64,000 bases of DNA, taken from contig NZ_JAOVAM010000007.1 in the NCBI RefSeq assembly GCF_029850875.1, forward strand, positions 1-64,000. The letters run 5' to 3'. Source of the DNA: Rothia similimucilaginosa (GTDB lineage Bacteria; Actinomycetota; Actinomycetes; Actinomycetales; Micrococcaceae). The position numbers and the translations under genes were made by a program. The notes under the pieces were generated by a model. That model did not search any database, was not told the origin of the DNA, and worked only from the letters and a program-made list of their open reading frames with translations. This document shows positions 32,812-42,084 of this stretch, in pieces; position 1 is the first letter of the stretch, and the number at the start of each line of letters is the position of its first letter.

Positions 32812-32904
32812 AGGGCTCAGTAACCTGACGCTGAGTAGCCTTGAGCTGGCTGGCATGTAGGTGCACCAGCTTAGGTTGCGAGGTTGAGAGTGGATAAAGT
32901 GAGG

Positions 32905-32930
32905 GCCGGGGAGTGGTGACACTCCCCGGC
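32905..32930. terminator. Bidirectional terminator
   Basis: A perfect 11-bp stem GCCGGGGAGTG/CACTCCCCGGC with a GTGA tetraloop, followed by TCCTTCTT. It sits between two converging genes. Confidence 0.9.
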
Positions 32931-33017
32931 TCCTTCTTGTGAAATTTTCGTATGCACGGATTTTCTTGGAGGCTATCCGCGGCTGGTTCGCCCGTTCTGC
33001 CTTTCAGGTGGCTGCGG

Positions 33018-33833
33018 CTACTGGTGGGTGGCGATAATTTCGCGCGCCTTCGCTATCTTCGCATCACGATCGGCCTTCAAAGCATTCAGCAACGCCTGAT
33101 TCTTCTCAATCAAAGGCCCCTGATAGGACGCCTCAAGATCACCCAAACGCTGAGCCAACCTCACCTTCTCACTACATTGAGCTTCAATGGTTGCCAGGCG
33201 GATAACCTCCTCCAACACTTTGGGATCATCAGCATTCAGACTGGCCAATTCTTTACTCGTCCATTCACCGTCCCCGGTGCGAGGCGTCAACCCTTCCTGA
33301 CGCTGACAGTCCCACCAATCTGAGCGGGCTTTCTTCCATTCAGGGTCACCCTGCGCACGCAGGTACGCTTCACTACGGATACGACCGACAGGGCGATACT
33401 TTTCCTCATCAGCCACATCAAAATAGAGCATATCCAGTTCTTCCCGATGCTCTTCGCGGCAGCTGGCCCTGACGTCTTCAGGGATGCTCTCATAAATCCT
33501 TTCCTGCTCTTCTCCGACTTTGAGGAACGTAAAATGATGCGCCACATGCTTCACATTCCAGAGACCATACTGGGCGGCCTTGCCAGAAGCCCAGCCGTTT
33601 TCTAGAATTTCAAAATCGTATCCTTTTTTCGCGTAGCACTCTTTAAGAATCAACAAATACGCCCTATATGTTATATCTTCGGCCTGGTCACTCCTGTCGT
33701 ATTCGTCGAGCGGAAGAGTAATATAGTTATTTTCAAAATCCAGCTGGGCTTTGAGGCTAGTATCTTTAGGCGCAGCGGCACAGGAACTTAAAGCTAAAGC
33801 AAAGCAGGCGAACAGAGCAGCAGATTTCTTCAT
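33018..33833 (-). CDS. Lipoprotein, paralogue of the one at 20987
   Basis: 271 residues with a signal peptide ending ALSSC (lipidated Cys18). The mature protein shares blocks with the lipoprotein at 20987-21814: FENNYITLPLDEYD near the start and IRLATIEAQC followed by QGPLIEKNQALLNAL near the end. The C-terminal 70 residues are helical and charged and may form a coiled coil. It is exported and anchored outside. Function is unknown. No partner gene is adjacent. Confidence 0.75.
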   Translation of the reverse strand: MKKSAALFACFALALSSCAAAPKDTSLKAQLDFENNYITLPLDEYDRSDQAEDITYRAYLLILKECYAKKGYDFEILENGWASGKAAQYGLWNVKHVAHHFTFLKVGEEQERIYESIPEDVRASCREEHREELDMLYFDVADEEKYRPVGRIRSEAYLRAQGDPEWKKARSDWWDCQRQEGLTPRTGDGEWTSKELASLNADDPKVLEEVIRLATIEAQCSEKVRLAQRLGDLEASYQGPLIEKNQALLNALKADRDAKIAKAREIIATHQ

Positions 33834-34036
33834 TGTTACCGACTCCTTTCAGGGGAATGACGTCGCGGTCATTCATACCCACAACCCGCAATCATTAGCG
33901 AGCCAAAGTCAGGAAATCCATCGCATGTCCCAAACTGAAATTGAGAGTGCGGTTCTCACATCTCCTGTGACTTGCATTAACACTAACATGCCTAGGTAAT
34001 TCCATGCATGGTTTAAGCCGCCCAAACCACAACGAA

Positions 34037-34073
34037 AAAGGTTCCGACGCGCACACAACGCATCGGAACCTTT
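34037..34073. terminator. Terminator after the methyltransferase gene
   Basis: AAAGGTTCCGA-GC and its complement form a 14-bp arm pair with one mismatch. On the minus strand it follows the stop at 34099 and ends in TTTT. Confidence 0.85.
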
Positions 34074-34098
34074 AAACACCTCATAAACAGCCGCCAAA

Positions 34099-34800
34099 CT
34101 ACGACGGGATCTGGCCAAACACATGGCGGCGAACCCACGCATGCATCGCAATACCCGCAGCCGTCGCCGCATTCATCGAACGCGTCGACCCAAACTGCTC
34201 AATCGACAGAGTATCCCTAGCCGCCGCATGCAACTCCTCCGACAAGCCCGGACCCTCCTGACCAAAAACCAGCACGCACTTCTTCGGCAGATCATACGTC
34301 TCCAGCGGCACCGAATCCGGAAAAATATCAATACCAATAATCTCCAGACCCTCAGCCTGCGCCCACGCCACAAAATCCTCAATCGTCGGATGATGACGCA
34401 CATGCTGATAACGATCCGTCACCATCGCACCACGACGATTCCAACGGCGACGCCCAATAATATGGACCTCCTTCGCCAACATCGCATTCGCAGTACGCAC
34501 CACCGTGCCAATATTCAAATCATGCTGCCAATTCTCAATCGCCACATGAAAATCATGGCGGCGCATATCCAGGTCAGCAATAATCGCGTCCATCGACCAA
34601 TAACGGTACTTATCCACCACATTACGGCGGTCGCCCTCACGCAGCAGCTCCTCATCCCAATGGTCACCCTCAGGCCACGGACCCTCCCACGGGCCCACAC
34701 CCACCTCAAAACGGGCAGTACCCTGCTCAGTACCCTCAACAACCTCAGCTACAGCCGTCTCAGCAGGTACAGCCTCAGCCGCCTCACGATTCTCAACCAT
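34099..34800 (-). CDS. TrmH/SpoU-family RNA methyltransferase
   Basis: 233 residues from the ATG at 34800, behind AAGG; the frame upstream to 34887 is an unlikely hydrophobic extension. The SPOUT signatures are present: NIGTVVRTANAM (motif 1), VFGQEGPGLS (motif 2) and SIEQFGSTRSMNAATAAGIAMH (motif 3, shortened here to SMNAATAAGIAMH). It transfers a methyl group from SAM to a ribose 2'-OH of tRNA or rRNA. The N-terminal about 55 residues are acidic and variable. The exact target cannot be told from sequence. Confidence 0.88.
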   Translation of the reverse strand: MVENREAAEAVPAETAVAEVVEGTEQGTARFEVGVGPWEGPWPEGDHWDEELLREGDRRNVVDKYRYWSMDAIIADLDMRRHDFHVAIENWQHDLNIGTVVRTANAMLAKEVHIIGRRRWNRRGAMVTDRYQHVRHHPTIEDFVAWAQAEGLEIIGIDIFPDSVPLETYDLPKKCVLVFGQEGPGLSEELHAAARDTLSIEQFGSTRSMNAATAAGIAMHAWVRRHVFGQIPS

Positions 34801-34969
34801 CACAACCACCTTCACGCCAACAACCAGCGCCACGACCGGCGCCCACAGAGCCATCTTACAGACAAAAACCCGCGCCACCAGCCACACACAGTAGCCAGCG
34901 GCACGGGTTCACCCGCCGCAACGGGAACGTCTTAAAAATTCACGAGGTCCTAGTCCAAGCCAGTAGAGA

Positions 34970-35551
34970 CTAGTCCAGGCCCAGCTCGTCCTTCGAGTAC
35001 GCGTACAGGCACGGAACGCCCGCAACCTCTTCCACATGCTCCTTAGCGCCGGTCGCACGGTCAACAATCACAGCAACCGCCACAACCTCAGCACCAGCCT
35101 TACGTAGCGCCTCAACAGCAGTCAGCGCAGAACCACCGGTGGTGGAGGTGTCCTCCACAGCAACCACACGGCGACCCTCAACGCTGGGGCCCTCCACCTG
35201 ACGGCCCATGCCGTAAGACTTCTGAGCCTTACGCACCACAAACGCGTCAATCGCACGGTCCTGATCACCAGCAGCACGCATAATCGCGGTACCCACCGGG
35301 TCAGCACCCATGGTCAGGCCGCCAGCAGCCTCAAATTCGATGCCGTTCTTATCCAGCAGGTCCAGCATGACCTGACCGACAAGGCGAGAAGCCTCGTGGT
35401 GCAGGGTAATGCGGCGCAGGTCAACGTAGTAGTCGGCTTCCTTGCCGGAGGCGAGGACCACGTGCCCGCGCACCACAGCCAGCTCAGAAATCAGCTGGCG
35501 CAGGCGTTCACGGGCTTCTTCAATAGGGAGGTTTTCAGAAAGCTTAGTCAT
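34970..35551 (-). CDS. pyrE: Orotate phosphoribosyltransferase
   Basis: 193 residues; makes orotidine 5'-phosphate from orotate and PRPP in pyrimidine synthesis. The PRPP-binding motif VEDTSTTGGSALTAVEALR (19 residues) and the upstream ASGKEADYYVDLR are typical of OPRT. It stands apart from other pyr genes. The ATG lies six bases after a TACACT -10, so the mRNA is probably leaderless. Confidence 0.95.
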   Translation of the reverse strand: MTKLSENLPIEEARERLRQLISELAVVRGHVVLASGKEADYYVDLRRITLHHEASRLVGQVMLDLLDKNGIEFEAAGGLTMGADPVGTAIMRAAGDQDRAIDAFVVRKAQKSYGMGRQVEGPSVEGRRVVAVEDTSTTGGSALTAVEALRKAGAEVVAVAVIVDRATGAKEHVEEVAGVPCLYAYSKDELGLD

Positions 35552-35557
35552 AGTTCA

Positions 35558-35563
35558 AGTGTA
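35558..35563 (-). promoter_or_regulatory. -10 element of leaderless pyrE
   Basis: On the minus strand TACACT, six bases (TGAACT), then ATG. No ribosome site is present. Confidence 0.55.
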
Positions 35564-35616
35564 GCGGCTCACGCGCAGGCGGCGCAGGCTATTCCCTGTG
35601 CTATTTCAGCGCTAGG

Positions 35617-37197
35617 TTATTCCACCACGCGTCCCACCGACGGCGGCAACGCGGCGCGCAACTTCGTCAGCATCTCCTCATACTCGGCGGCAGAATCCGA
35701 ATCGGCAACCACCGCACCACCGGCGGCAAGAGTCACCGCGCCGTCATCGTGCGCCACGAGCGTGCGAATCACAATCGACAGGTTCGCCGAACCATCCGCC
35801 GACACAAAGCCCAGAGCACCCGAATACACGCCGCGAGCGCGATCCTCCAGGCGCTCAATAATCTGCATGGTCGAGGGCTTCGGGGCACCCGTCATCGAAC
35901 CACCCGGGAAGCACGCCTGCGCGGCAGCCACCGCGCTCACACCCTCACGCAGACGCGAACTGACCGTAGACACCAGCTGATGCACCGTCGAATAGCTCTC
36001 CACGCCCATAAGCACGGGCACGCGCACGGACGCCGGGTCAGACACCGTGGACAGGTCATTACGCAGCAAATCCACGATCATGAGGTTCTCGGCGCGGGTC
36101 TTCTCATCTGTACGCAACCATGCCGCCGCCGCGGCATCTTCTTCCGGGGTGGCGCCGCGAGCAATCGTGCCCTTAATTGGCTTGGTTTGCGCGTTGCGGT
36201 GCGTATCCACGCTCAAAAAACGCTCCGGCGAGGAAGAAAGCACCGAAAAATCACCGCACCGCAGATACGCCGCATACGGCGCCGAATTGTGGGCACGCTG
36301 GCGGCGGTACAGCTCAAAGAAAAGCTCCGGGCTCGGATTCTGGATGCGCGCATTCGTCTGCGCGGTCAGGCACACCTCGTAGCTGTTACCCTCGTAGATT
36401 TCGTGCTGACTAGCGCGAACGGCGTCCATGTAGGCTTCCGCGGCGGGTGCTGGGAAGAGCAGAGGCTCGGTAAGCTCGGGGGCATTGCCGGGAGTATTTA
36501 CGGGAGTAGTTTCGGAGGCGCACTCCCCCTCCGGAGTCAGCGCCGCGCTCAGTAGCCGCTCCGCTGCCTCACACCACGACTCATCGCCCACCAGCCAGCT
36601 ACGCGCCGCACAACCCGGGCGGGCATGCTCATGCACCAGGTAGCGGACCGCCGGCAACCACAGAGAATCCGGGGTCGGCGCCTCATGCGCCGGCAGGTAG
36701 CCCGGCACCGGGTGGCCGTGCTCCAGGCCCATGGCGGCACGTGCCTCATAGCCGAAATAGCCCACGTAACCGCCACGCAAACCCGCGGGCAGATCGGTCG
36801 CCGCCGCAACATCAGGGTGCACGCGCGGTGCGCAGGCAAGCGCCGTCTCCAACTGGGCGAAGGGGTCTTCCGCACCGGATTCAGCCGCCGCACGCGCCGA
36901 ATCCACGCGCAAAGGCGACAGTTGCGCCGGGATCACACCCACATACGAGGCGACCGACATGGGCGACTCCTCGCGCGCCGAATCCAGCCAGAAGGAATAC
37001 TCGGCGCCACCGGTCAGCAGCGGGTATGCCTCCTCGCAGTTCACCGCGAAAGGCAGCGGGCGCACGGCAAGCTCCCGCGTCTGCGCATCCCACGGGGTGC
37101 TCTGCAGAATACTCGGCAGGGCATGCGGGGACGCAGAAGCGGGAGCGTTCGGGGTAGAAAAAATACGGTCCGCGGAATTTTCAGTCACGGACTCCAT
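35617..37197 (-). CDS. pabB: Aminodeoxychorismate synthase component I
   Basis: 526 residues. With PabA it turns chorismate into 4-amino-4-deoxychorismate for folate synthesis. PIKGT (340-344) contains the active-site Lys that marks PabB; anthranilate synthase TrpE has PIAGT there. ENLMIVDLLRNDL (370-382) and FPGGSMTGAPKPSTM are chorismate-binding signatures. Residues 1-35 are a variable extension. No pabA or pabC is fused or adjacent. The following rhodanese gene on the same strand is 27 bp upstream. Confidence 0.92.
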   Translation of the reverse strand: MESVTENSADRIFSTPNAPASASPHALPSILQSTPWDAQTRELAVRPLPFAVNCEEAYPLLTGGAEYSFWLDSAREESPMSVASYVGVIPAQLSPLRVDSARAAAESGAEDPFAQLETALACAPRVHPDVAAATDLPAGLRGGYVGYFGYEARAAMGLEHGHPVPGYLPAHEAPTPDSLWLPAVRYLVHEHARPGCAARSWLVGDESWCEAAERLLSAALTPEGECASETTPVNTPGNAPELTEPLLFPAPAAEAYMDAVRASQHEIYEGNSYEVCLTAQTNARIQNPSPELFFELYRRQRAHNSAPYAAYLRCGDFSVLSSSPERFLSVDTHRNAQTKPIKGTIARGATPEEDAAAAAWLRTDEKTRAENLMIVDLLRNDLSTVSDPASVRVPVLMGVESYSTVHQLVSTVSSRLREGVSAVAAAQACFPGGSMTGAPKPSTMQIIERLEDRARGVYSGALGFVSADGSANLSIVIRTLVAHDDGAVTLAAGGAVVADSDSAAEYEEMLTKLRAALPPSVGRVVE

Positions 37198-37224
37198 TGT
37201 ATGGCGTGCAGGCGAACTAGCGGT

Positions 37225-37557
37225 TTAGTGAACGACTGCGGGTGCTTCACCGTTTTCACTGGTCATCGGCAGGCCAGCTGCGAACCACGCACTGGTGCCG
37301 CCTGCAATGTTGTGTGCGGCGTAGCCGTGCTCGCGCAGGAAAGTTGCCGCACGGTTCGAACGGCCGCCACCGTGGCAGATGACATAGAAGTCTTCGCCGG
37401 GTGCGGGCAGTTCTGCTAGACGCTCGGTGAGGGTACCGAGGGTGATGTGCTTGGCACCGGTCGCATGGCCCCCCTCCCATTCGTAGTCTTCACGCACGTC
37501 GATGATGGTTGCGTCTGCGGGAACGTCGCGGGGGTCAACCTGGGGTACAGCGGTCAT
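37225..37557 (-). CDS. Rhodanese-like sulfurtransferase
   Basis: A 110-residue single rhodanese domain. IDVREDYEWEGGHATGAKHI is the conserved start of the fold and CHGGGRSNRAA holds the catalytic Cys with the persulfide-cradling loop and the RS pair. It probably carries sulfane sulfur in the cytoplasm. GGAG precedes the ATG. It is transcribed ahead of pabB, 27 bp from it, so co-transcription is likely. Confidence 0.9.
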   Translation of the reverse strand: MTAVPQVDPRDVPADATIIDVREDYEWEGGHATGAKHITLGTLTERLAELPAPGEDFYVICHGGGRSNRAATFLREHGYAAHNIAGGTSAWFAAGLPMTSENGEAPAVVH

Positions 37558-37790
37558 GGGGTTCTCCTTTGAATTGAACTAGGATGAGCCGGTCGGCACG
37601 GCGGGGTGCCGGGTGGGCATAGTTGTGGTTCCACTCTAGCGCTTTGGGGGTGCGTGATGCATCTAGCCCGGTATGTGGGGGCGTGAGATTCGGACGTGGT
37701 GCATACGTATGCACCTATAAGGATATAGAATTAAACACATATTGCCCGGGTCACACAGAACCCTGGGCTTTCAGAGAAAAGATTTCCAAC

Positions 37791-39251
37791 ATGTCTCACA
37801 CCACCACAGGTGCCGAACCCAAGGAAACCAAGACCTTCTTCGGCCACCCACGCATGCTCGCAAACCTGTTCACCGTAGAAATGTGGGAGCGCTTCTCCTT
37901 CTACGGCATGCAGGGCATCATGATCTACTACCTGTACTACACCGCCGACAAGGGTGGCCTGGGCCTCGACCAGGCCCTCGCCACCGGCGTTATCGGCGCG
38001 TACGGCGCAGTCGTGTACCTCATGACAATTCTTGGCGGCATCCTCGGTGACCGTCTCCTCGGCCCCGAGCGTACCCTCTTCTATTCCGCCATCGGCATCA
38101 TGGCGGGTCACATCTCCCTCTCCCTCATCCCCGGAATTCCGGGTGTGGTGATTGGTCTGCTGCTGGTCGCTATCGGCTCCGGCGGTTTGAAGAGTAACGC
38201 CGCCGTGCTGGTCGGCTCCCTCTACGCGGACAACGACCACCGCCGCGACGCAGGCTTCACCATCTTCTACATCGGTGTGAACACCGGTGCACTGATCGGC
38301 CCAATCCTGACCGGTTGGGGCTGGACCACCGGCGGTTTCCACCTCGGCTTTGGCCTGGCTGCTATCGGTATGGCTGCAGGCCTGATTCAGTACTCACTGA
38401 CCCGCAAGAACCTGCCCGCCTCCGTGCACGAGATTGCCACCCCCTTCACCAGCGCTCAGAAGCGTAACTTCTTCCTGGCACTGGTCGGTATCATGGTCGT
38501 TCTCGGTATTCTGCTGGCAACCGGCCTGATGACCGCAGGCAACCTCAAGAACTGGGTCATGGGCTTCATCTTCATCGGCGCTATCGCCCTGTTTGCTCAA
38601 CTGCTGAGCGCTAAGGACGTCACCTCTGATGAGCGTTCCCGCGTCACCGCATTCATTCCCCTGTGGATTGCTAACTCTGTGTTCTGGGCACTGTACCAAC
38701 AGCAGTTCACCGTGATGGCTGTGTACTCGGATGAGCGTCTTAACTGGAACATTCTGGGCATGGAGCTGAGCCCGAACCTGGTCAACTCCATCAACCCGAT
38801 CTTCATCATTATCTTCGGCATGATGTTCTCCACCCTGTGGACCAAGTGGGGTGAACGTCAGCCGGTGACCACCGTGAAATTCTCCGCAGCGCTAATTATT
38901 ATTGGCCTGGCGTTCTGGATCTTCCTCGCTCAGGCGGGCGTTCAGAGCGTGAACGTCGGCTGGATTGTACTGATTCTATTCGTCTGCACCATCGCTGAGC
39001 TGATTATTTCCCCGGTGGGTATTTCGCTGGCGACCAAGCTCGCACCGAAGGCGCACCGCGTGAACATGATGGCGCTGTACTATACCTCCGTGGCAATGGG
39101 CACCGTGCTGTCGGGTTGGCTGGCTCAGTTCTACAGCATGGAAACTGAGGTTCCCTACTTCACGTGGATGGGTATTATCACCATCGCGACCGGTGTGCTG
39201 CTGTTCCTGGTGCACAAGCCGGTTCAGAAGATGATGCGCGGCGTGAAGTAG
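37791..39251 (+). CDS. POT-family peptide:H+ symporter
   Basis: 486 residues with about fourteen membrane segments. EMWERFSFYGMQGIM in helix 1 is the ExxERFxYY-type POT signature and LGGILGDRLLGPERTL follows it. Imports di- and tripeptides with protons. The ATG at 37791 was chosen because the protein then begins with the conserved POT N terminus; the longer frame upstream is not conserved, and the ribosome site is weak. Strong terminator downstream. Confidence 0.92.
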   Translation: MSHTTTGAEPKETKTFFGHPRMLANLFTVEMWERFSFYGMQGIMIYYLYYTADKGGLGLDQALATGVIGAYGAVVYLMTILGGILGDRLLGPERTLFYSAIGIMAGHISLSLIPGIPGVVIGLLLVAIGSGGLKSNAAVLVGSLYADNDHRRDAGFTIFYIGVNTGALIGPILTGWGWTTGGFHLGFGLAAIGMAAGLIQYSLTRKNLPASVHEIATPFTSAQKRNFFLALVGIMVVLGILLATGLMTAGNLKNWVMGFIFIGAIALFAQLLSAKDVTSDERSRVTAFIPLWIANSVFWALYQQQFTVMAVYSDERLNWNILGMELSPNLVNSINPIFIIIFGMMFSTLWTKWGERQPVTTVKFSAALIIIGLAFWIFLAQAGVQSVNVGWIVLILFVCTIAELIISPVGISLATKLAPKAHRVNMMALYYTSVAMGTVLSGWLAQFYSMETEVPYFTWMGIITIATGVLLFLVHKPVQKMMRGVK

Positions 39252-39316
39252 CCACACAGTTGCTTGCCTACACCGCCAACTCACTGCTTCGGGCAGCGTG
39301 AGCGTTTATAGGCATA

Positions 39317-39354
39317 GGGCCCCGAATCCTTGAATTACCAAGGGTTCGGGGCCC
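39317..39354 (+). terminator. Terminator after peptide transporter
   Basis: A 16-bp arm GGGCCCCGAATCCTTG pairs with its complement with one mismatch; loop AATTAC. Confidence 0.88.
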
Positions 39355-39521
39355 CTACTGTACGCCGGGGTACATGCCCCAGCATATACACCGGTACCCG
39401 GAGCCTCGGAATGTTTGGGGGAGGTTCAGGAGGGCGGGTTTAGGGGCGTTCGGGACGTTTTCCTTAATGAGACATTCCGCGCTGATTTTCTTATTAGGCG
39501 CCTTAATATGAAAATCAAAGT

Positions 39522-39938
39522 GTGTTGCACGATACCAAAGGGTACATTCAGGCGCTCACCGACTACCGTGCAGGCGATGCCGGGCCCATCATCGAGCTCT
39601 TCATCGACGCCACACAGAAGGCAATTATCAACGCAGAAATCCTAGCGCAAGACATTGAAACCCTACGCGATGAGGTACTGTCCATTGCCCAGCCTAAAAC
39701 CCCTCTCCTGCGTTCCCTCACCGACCTGTGCTGTACCGAGCCCGACTTCACCGCACGCATGGTGGAGGAACACACGCAGGGGTTCCGAGCTAGTGCGTAT
39801 CGTCTTCTCAACCGCATGGTGGAGTTACAGATTTTGCGTGAAGAACGCGTCAAAATTCAGGGGCAAAAAGTGTGGACTGTCCCCGCTCTCAACCGCGCCC
39901 TTGACGATTTTGCGGCACGAGCGGGACGGCGCGGATAG
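39522..39938 (+). pseudogene. C-terminal remnant of a Fic-family protein
   Basis: 138 codons from GTG to stop. YIQALTDYRAGDAGPIIELF matches the helix that follows the catalytic loop in Fic (AMP-transferase) proteins, and the rest matches their C-terminal winged-helix part. The Fic motif HPFxxGNGR is absent, and upstream DNA back to the peptide-transporter terminator shows no trace of it. It is therefore a 5'-truncated gene and should lack AMPylation activity. If translated, the winged-helix part might still bind DNA. Confidence 0.75.
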
Positions 39939-40186
39939 ATGCGCCATTGGGCACGATAACCCGCGCGAAAATTCTACAGCTGTAGGCGCGTTCCAAGGCA
40001 CGAAACTGTGACGATTTATGTCTCCGCATGAACACGCATGACGAACATTAGAGTCAAATAAGGACGCATTAAGCCACGAACCGAAATCTATTAGACAGTC
40101 CTCAACCACAGGTCTAAGGTGATTCCATAACGAACCGGAAGACCCCTTCCGGGACGATCCTTCAACCCTTAGCCGAGGAGAACATC

Positions 40187-40711
40187 ATGGCACTTTACCT
40201 GGTAGAACTGACCCCCGCCCAGCCGTCCAAGGACGAAGCAACCGCACTCATCGAGACCATCAACTCATCCCTGAGCCACGGCGCCGAGATCATCGAAACC
40301 CAGGTCTCCGCAGACCACAAGATCGTCTTCGTCATCGTCGAAGCTGAGAACACCGCATTCGGCCCCGACCTCGCCGCAGCCATCGGTGAGCGCGCAACCG
40401 TCGCAGGCCCCGACGCAGTCCGCCTGGTCGGCGCAGAGCTCGAAGACATCAAGAAGCTCAAGAAGGATGCAGACTACCTGGTTGAGTGGGACATCCCCGC
40501 AGAGATTACTATGGAACAGTACCTGACCCGCAAGAAGGCAAACGCGCCCAAGTACGCTGAAGTACCTGAGGTTTCCTTCCTGCGCACCTACGTTCGCGAA
40601 GACACTGCAAAGTGCCTCTGCTTCTACGACGCACCCGACGAAGAAGCTGTTGTTCGCGCCCGTAAGGCCGTCAGCACCCCCATTGACCGACTGTTCAAGC
40701 TGCACGCATAG
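40187..40711 (+). CDS. DUF4242 family protein
   Basis: 174 residues. The C-terminal half (from about 85) matches DUF4242, the family of the nickel-binding SCO4226 of Streptomyces: YLVEWDIPAEITMEQYL and SFLRTYVREDTAKCLCFY are recognisable. The N-terminal half looks like a second, more diverged copy of the same fold. It lies 30 bp upstream of the acyl-CoA-dehydrogenase gene, so they are probably co-transcribed. GGAG precedes the ATG. Role unknown. Confidence 0.78.
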   Translation: MALYLVELTPAQPSKDEATALIETINSSLSHGAEIIETQVSADHKIVFVIVEAENTAFGPDLAAAIGERATVAGPDAVRLVGAELEDIKKLKKDADYLVEWDIPAEITMEQYLTRKKANAPKYAEVPEVSFLRTYVREDTAKCLCFYDAPDEEAVVRARKAVSTPIDRLFKLHA

Positions 40712-40741
40712 ACGTGATACTCCCCGATTAGGAGAAACCCC

Positions 40742-41827
40742 ATGTCCGAGTTCACTCTCGAACCCCTCCACGACTACCCCCAGCGCGAGCAGGTGCTCGC
40801 CCTCGCCCGAACCCACGCAGATGCTGTTGACCGCGGCGAGCGTTCCCCCTTCGAAAACCTGCGCGAAATCGCCAAAGACGGCCTGATTACCCTGGGTCGC
40901 GACGGCGGTTCCCTGGCCCCCCAGGTTTCGGTGGCTTTCGACCTTGCCACCGAGGACGCCTCGACGGCATTCTCCCTGTGGACTCACCGCTCCACCATCG
41001 CGTTCTTTGACGCTGTGGGTCGCAAGCTTCCCGCCGGCCTGGCGGATGCGACCGTCAGCGGCACTACCGCCATGGCGGCAGCGTACAAGGAGGCTTCGGG
41101 CCTGGCACCAATCAAGGTGGAGGGCACTCTTGTTGAGGGTGGCGTAAAGCTGAATGGTTCCGTGTCGTGGGCATCGAACCTGTACCCGGGCGGTGTGATT
41201 GTTCTTCCGGTGGCTGTGCAGAACGCCCCGGAGAACCACCCGGATCGCTACATTGTGACGGTTCGCCAGGACGTTGAGGGCTTGAGCATTGACTACCACC
41301 GCAATCTGTTGGCATTGAACGGCACCGAGTCTGGCACCCTGAAGTTTGAGGACGTTTTCGTTCCGAGCGAGGACATTCTGAGCGATAACATTGAAGCGTT
41401 CCTGCACGATGTGACTGCACCGTTCCTGTTGGTTCAGTCGTCGTTCTGCCTGGGTCTTGCCGCTGGTGCCCTACAGGAGGCCGCTAAGCATCTGGACGTC
41501 TCCCAGGGTGTGTTCCGTCCTGAGTTCCCACTGATTCTGGCGGAGTACCAGAGCCTGCGTGAGGAGCTGGTTCGCCTGGCGTCTGAGCCGGAGCGTGCTG
41601 AGCGTCGTGACCTGCTGAGTTTGCGTTTGGGTGTTTCGCACTTTGCAACCATTGCTACTCACTTTGAGCTGCAGGTTGTTGGAGGCGCCGGTTACGTGGC
41701 TGGTTCCCCGACTGCTCGTCGCCTGCGTGAGGCGTCGTTCCTGCCGGTTCAGTCCCCGACTGAAGGCCACCTGCGATATGAGTTGGCGCGTTATGATCAC
41801 TTGGAGAATCTGCGTGATGCTCTCTAA
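40742..41827 (+). CDS. Acyl-CoA dehydrogenase family protein
   Basis: 361 residues, a flavin-dependent acyl-CoA-dehydrogenase fold: helical N domain, beta domain (about 105-205, with SGTTAMAAAYKEASGL and VSWASNL as its flavin-contacting strands) and a C-terminal four-helix bundle. The bundle ends with GGAGYVAGSPTARRLREA. The catalytic Glu of standard enzymes is not obvious, so it may act on a substrate other than fatty acyl-CoA, like the flavin monooxygenase members of the family. Preceded by GGAG and linked to the DUF4242 gene. Confidence 0.78.
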   Translation: MSEFTLEPLHDYPQREQVLALARTHADAVDRGERSPFENLREIAKDGLITLGRDGGSLAPQVSVAFDLATEDASTAFSLWTHRSTIAFFDAVGRKLPAGLADATVSGTTAMAAAYKEASGLAPIKVEGTLVEGGVKLNGSVSWASNLYPGGVIVLPVAVQNAPENHPDRYIVTVRQDVEGLSIDYHRNLLALNGTESGTLKFEDVFVPSEDILSDNIEAFLHDVTAPFLLVQSSFCLGLAAGALQEAAKHLDVSQGVFRPEFPLILAEYQSLREELVRLASEPERAERRDLLSLRLGVSHFATIATHFELQVVGGAGYVAGSPTARRLREASFLPVQSPTEGHLRYELARYDHLENLRDAL

Positions 41828-41870
41828 GCTAATGAGCTCCGTGTAGCGAGTGTTTTTATTCACTTTCTGC

Positions 41871-41916
41871 ATCAATACCCCGTATATCCTTTGAATTGCA
41901 TATACGGGGTATTGAT
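41871..41916. terminator. Perfect 17-bp hairpin between 41827 and uraA
   Basis: Arms ATCAATACCCCGTATAT and its exact complement around a 12-base loop. There is no T-tract. A partial copy of the arm (ATATACGGGATAT) follows at about 41930. It may end the upstream operon or regulate the permease gene. Confidence 0.65.
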
Positions 41917-42084
41917 GCATTATGGGCTATATACGGGATATGGGGCCCACGATAAAAGAATACTATGCCCCAATTAACGTATCCCTGCTCATATTTATAG
42001 GCGTTTAGCTGTGACCTACACCTGTATACGCGTAGAATTATGTGGAATTTTATACACCACCATATTCATCTCAGGAGCTCCCTT

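Noticed and set aside
36625-37419. Plus-strand frame opposite pabB and rhodanese
   Set aside because: Spans two genes antisense and reads as Arg-rich low-complexity sequence.
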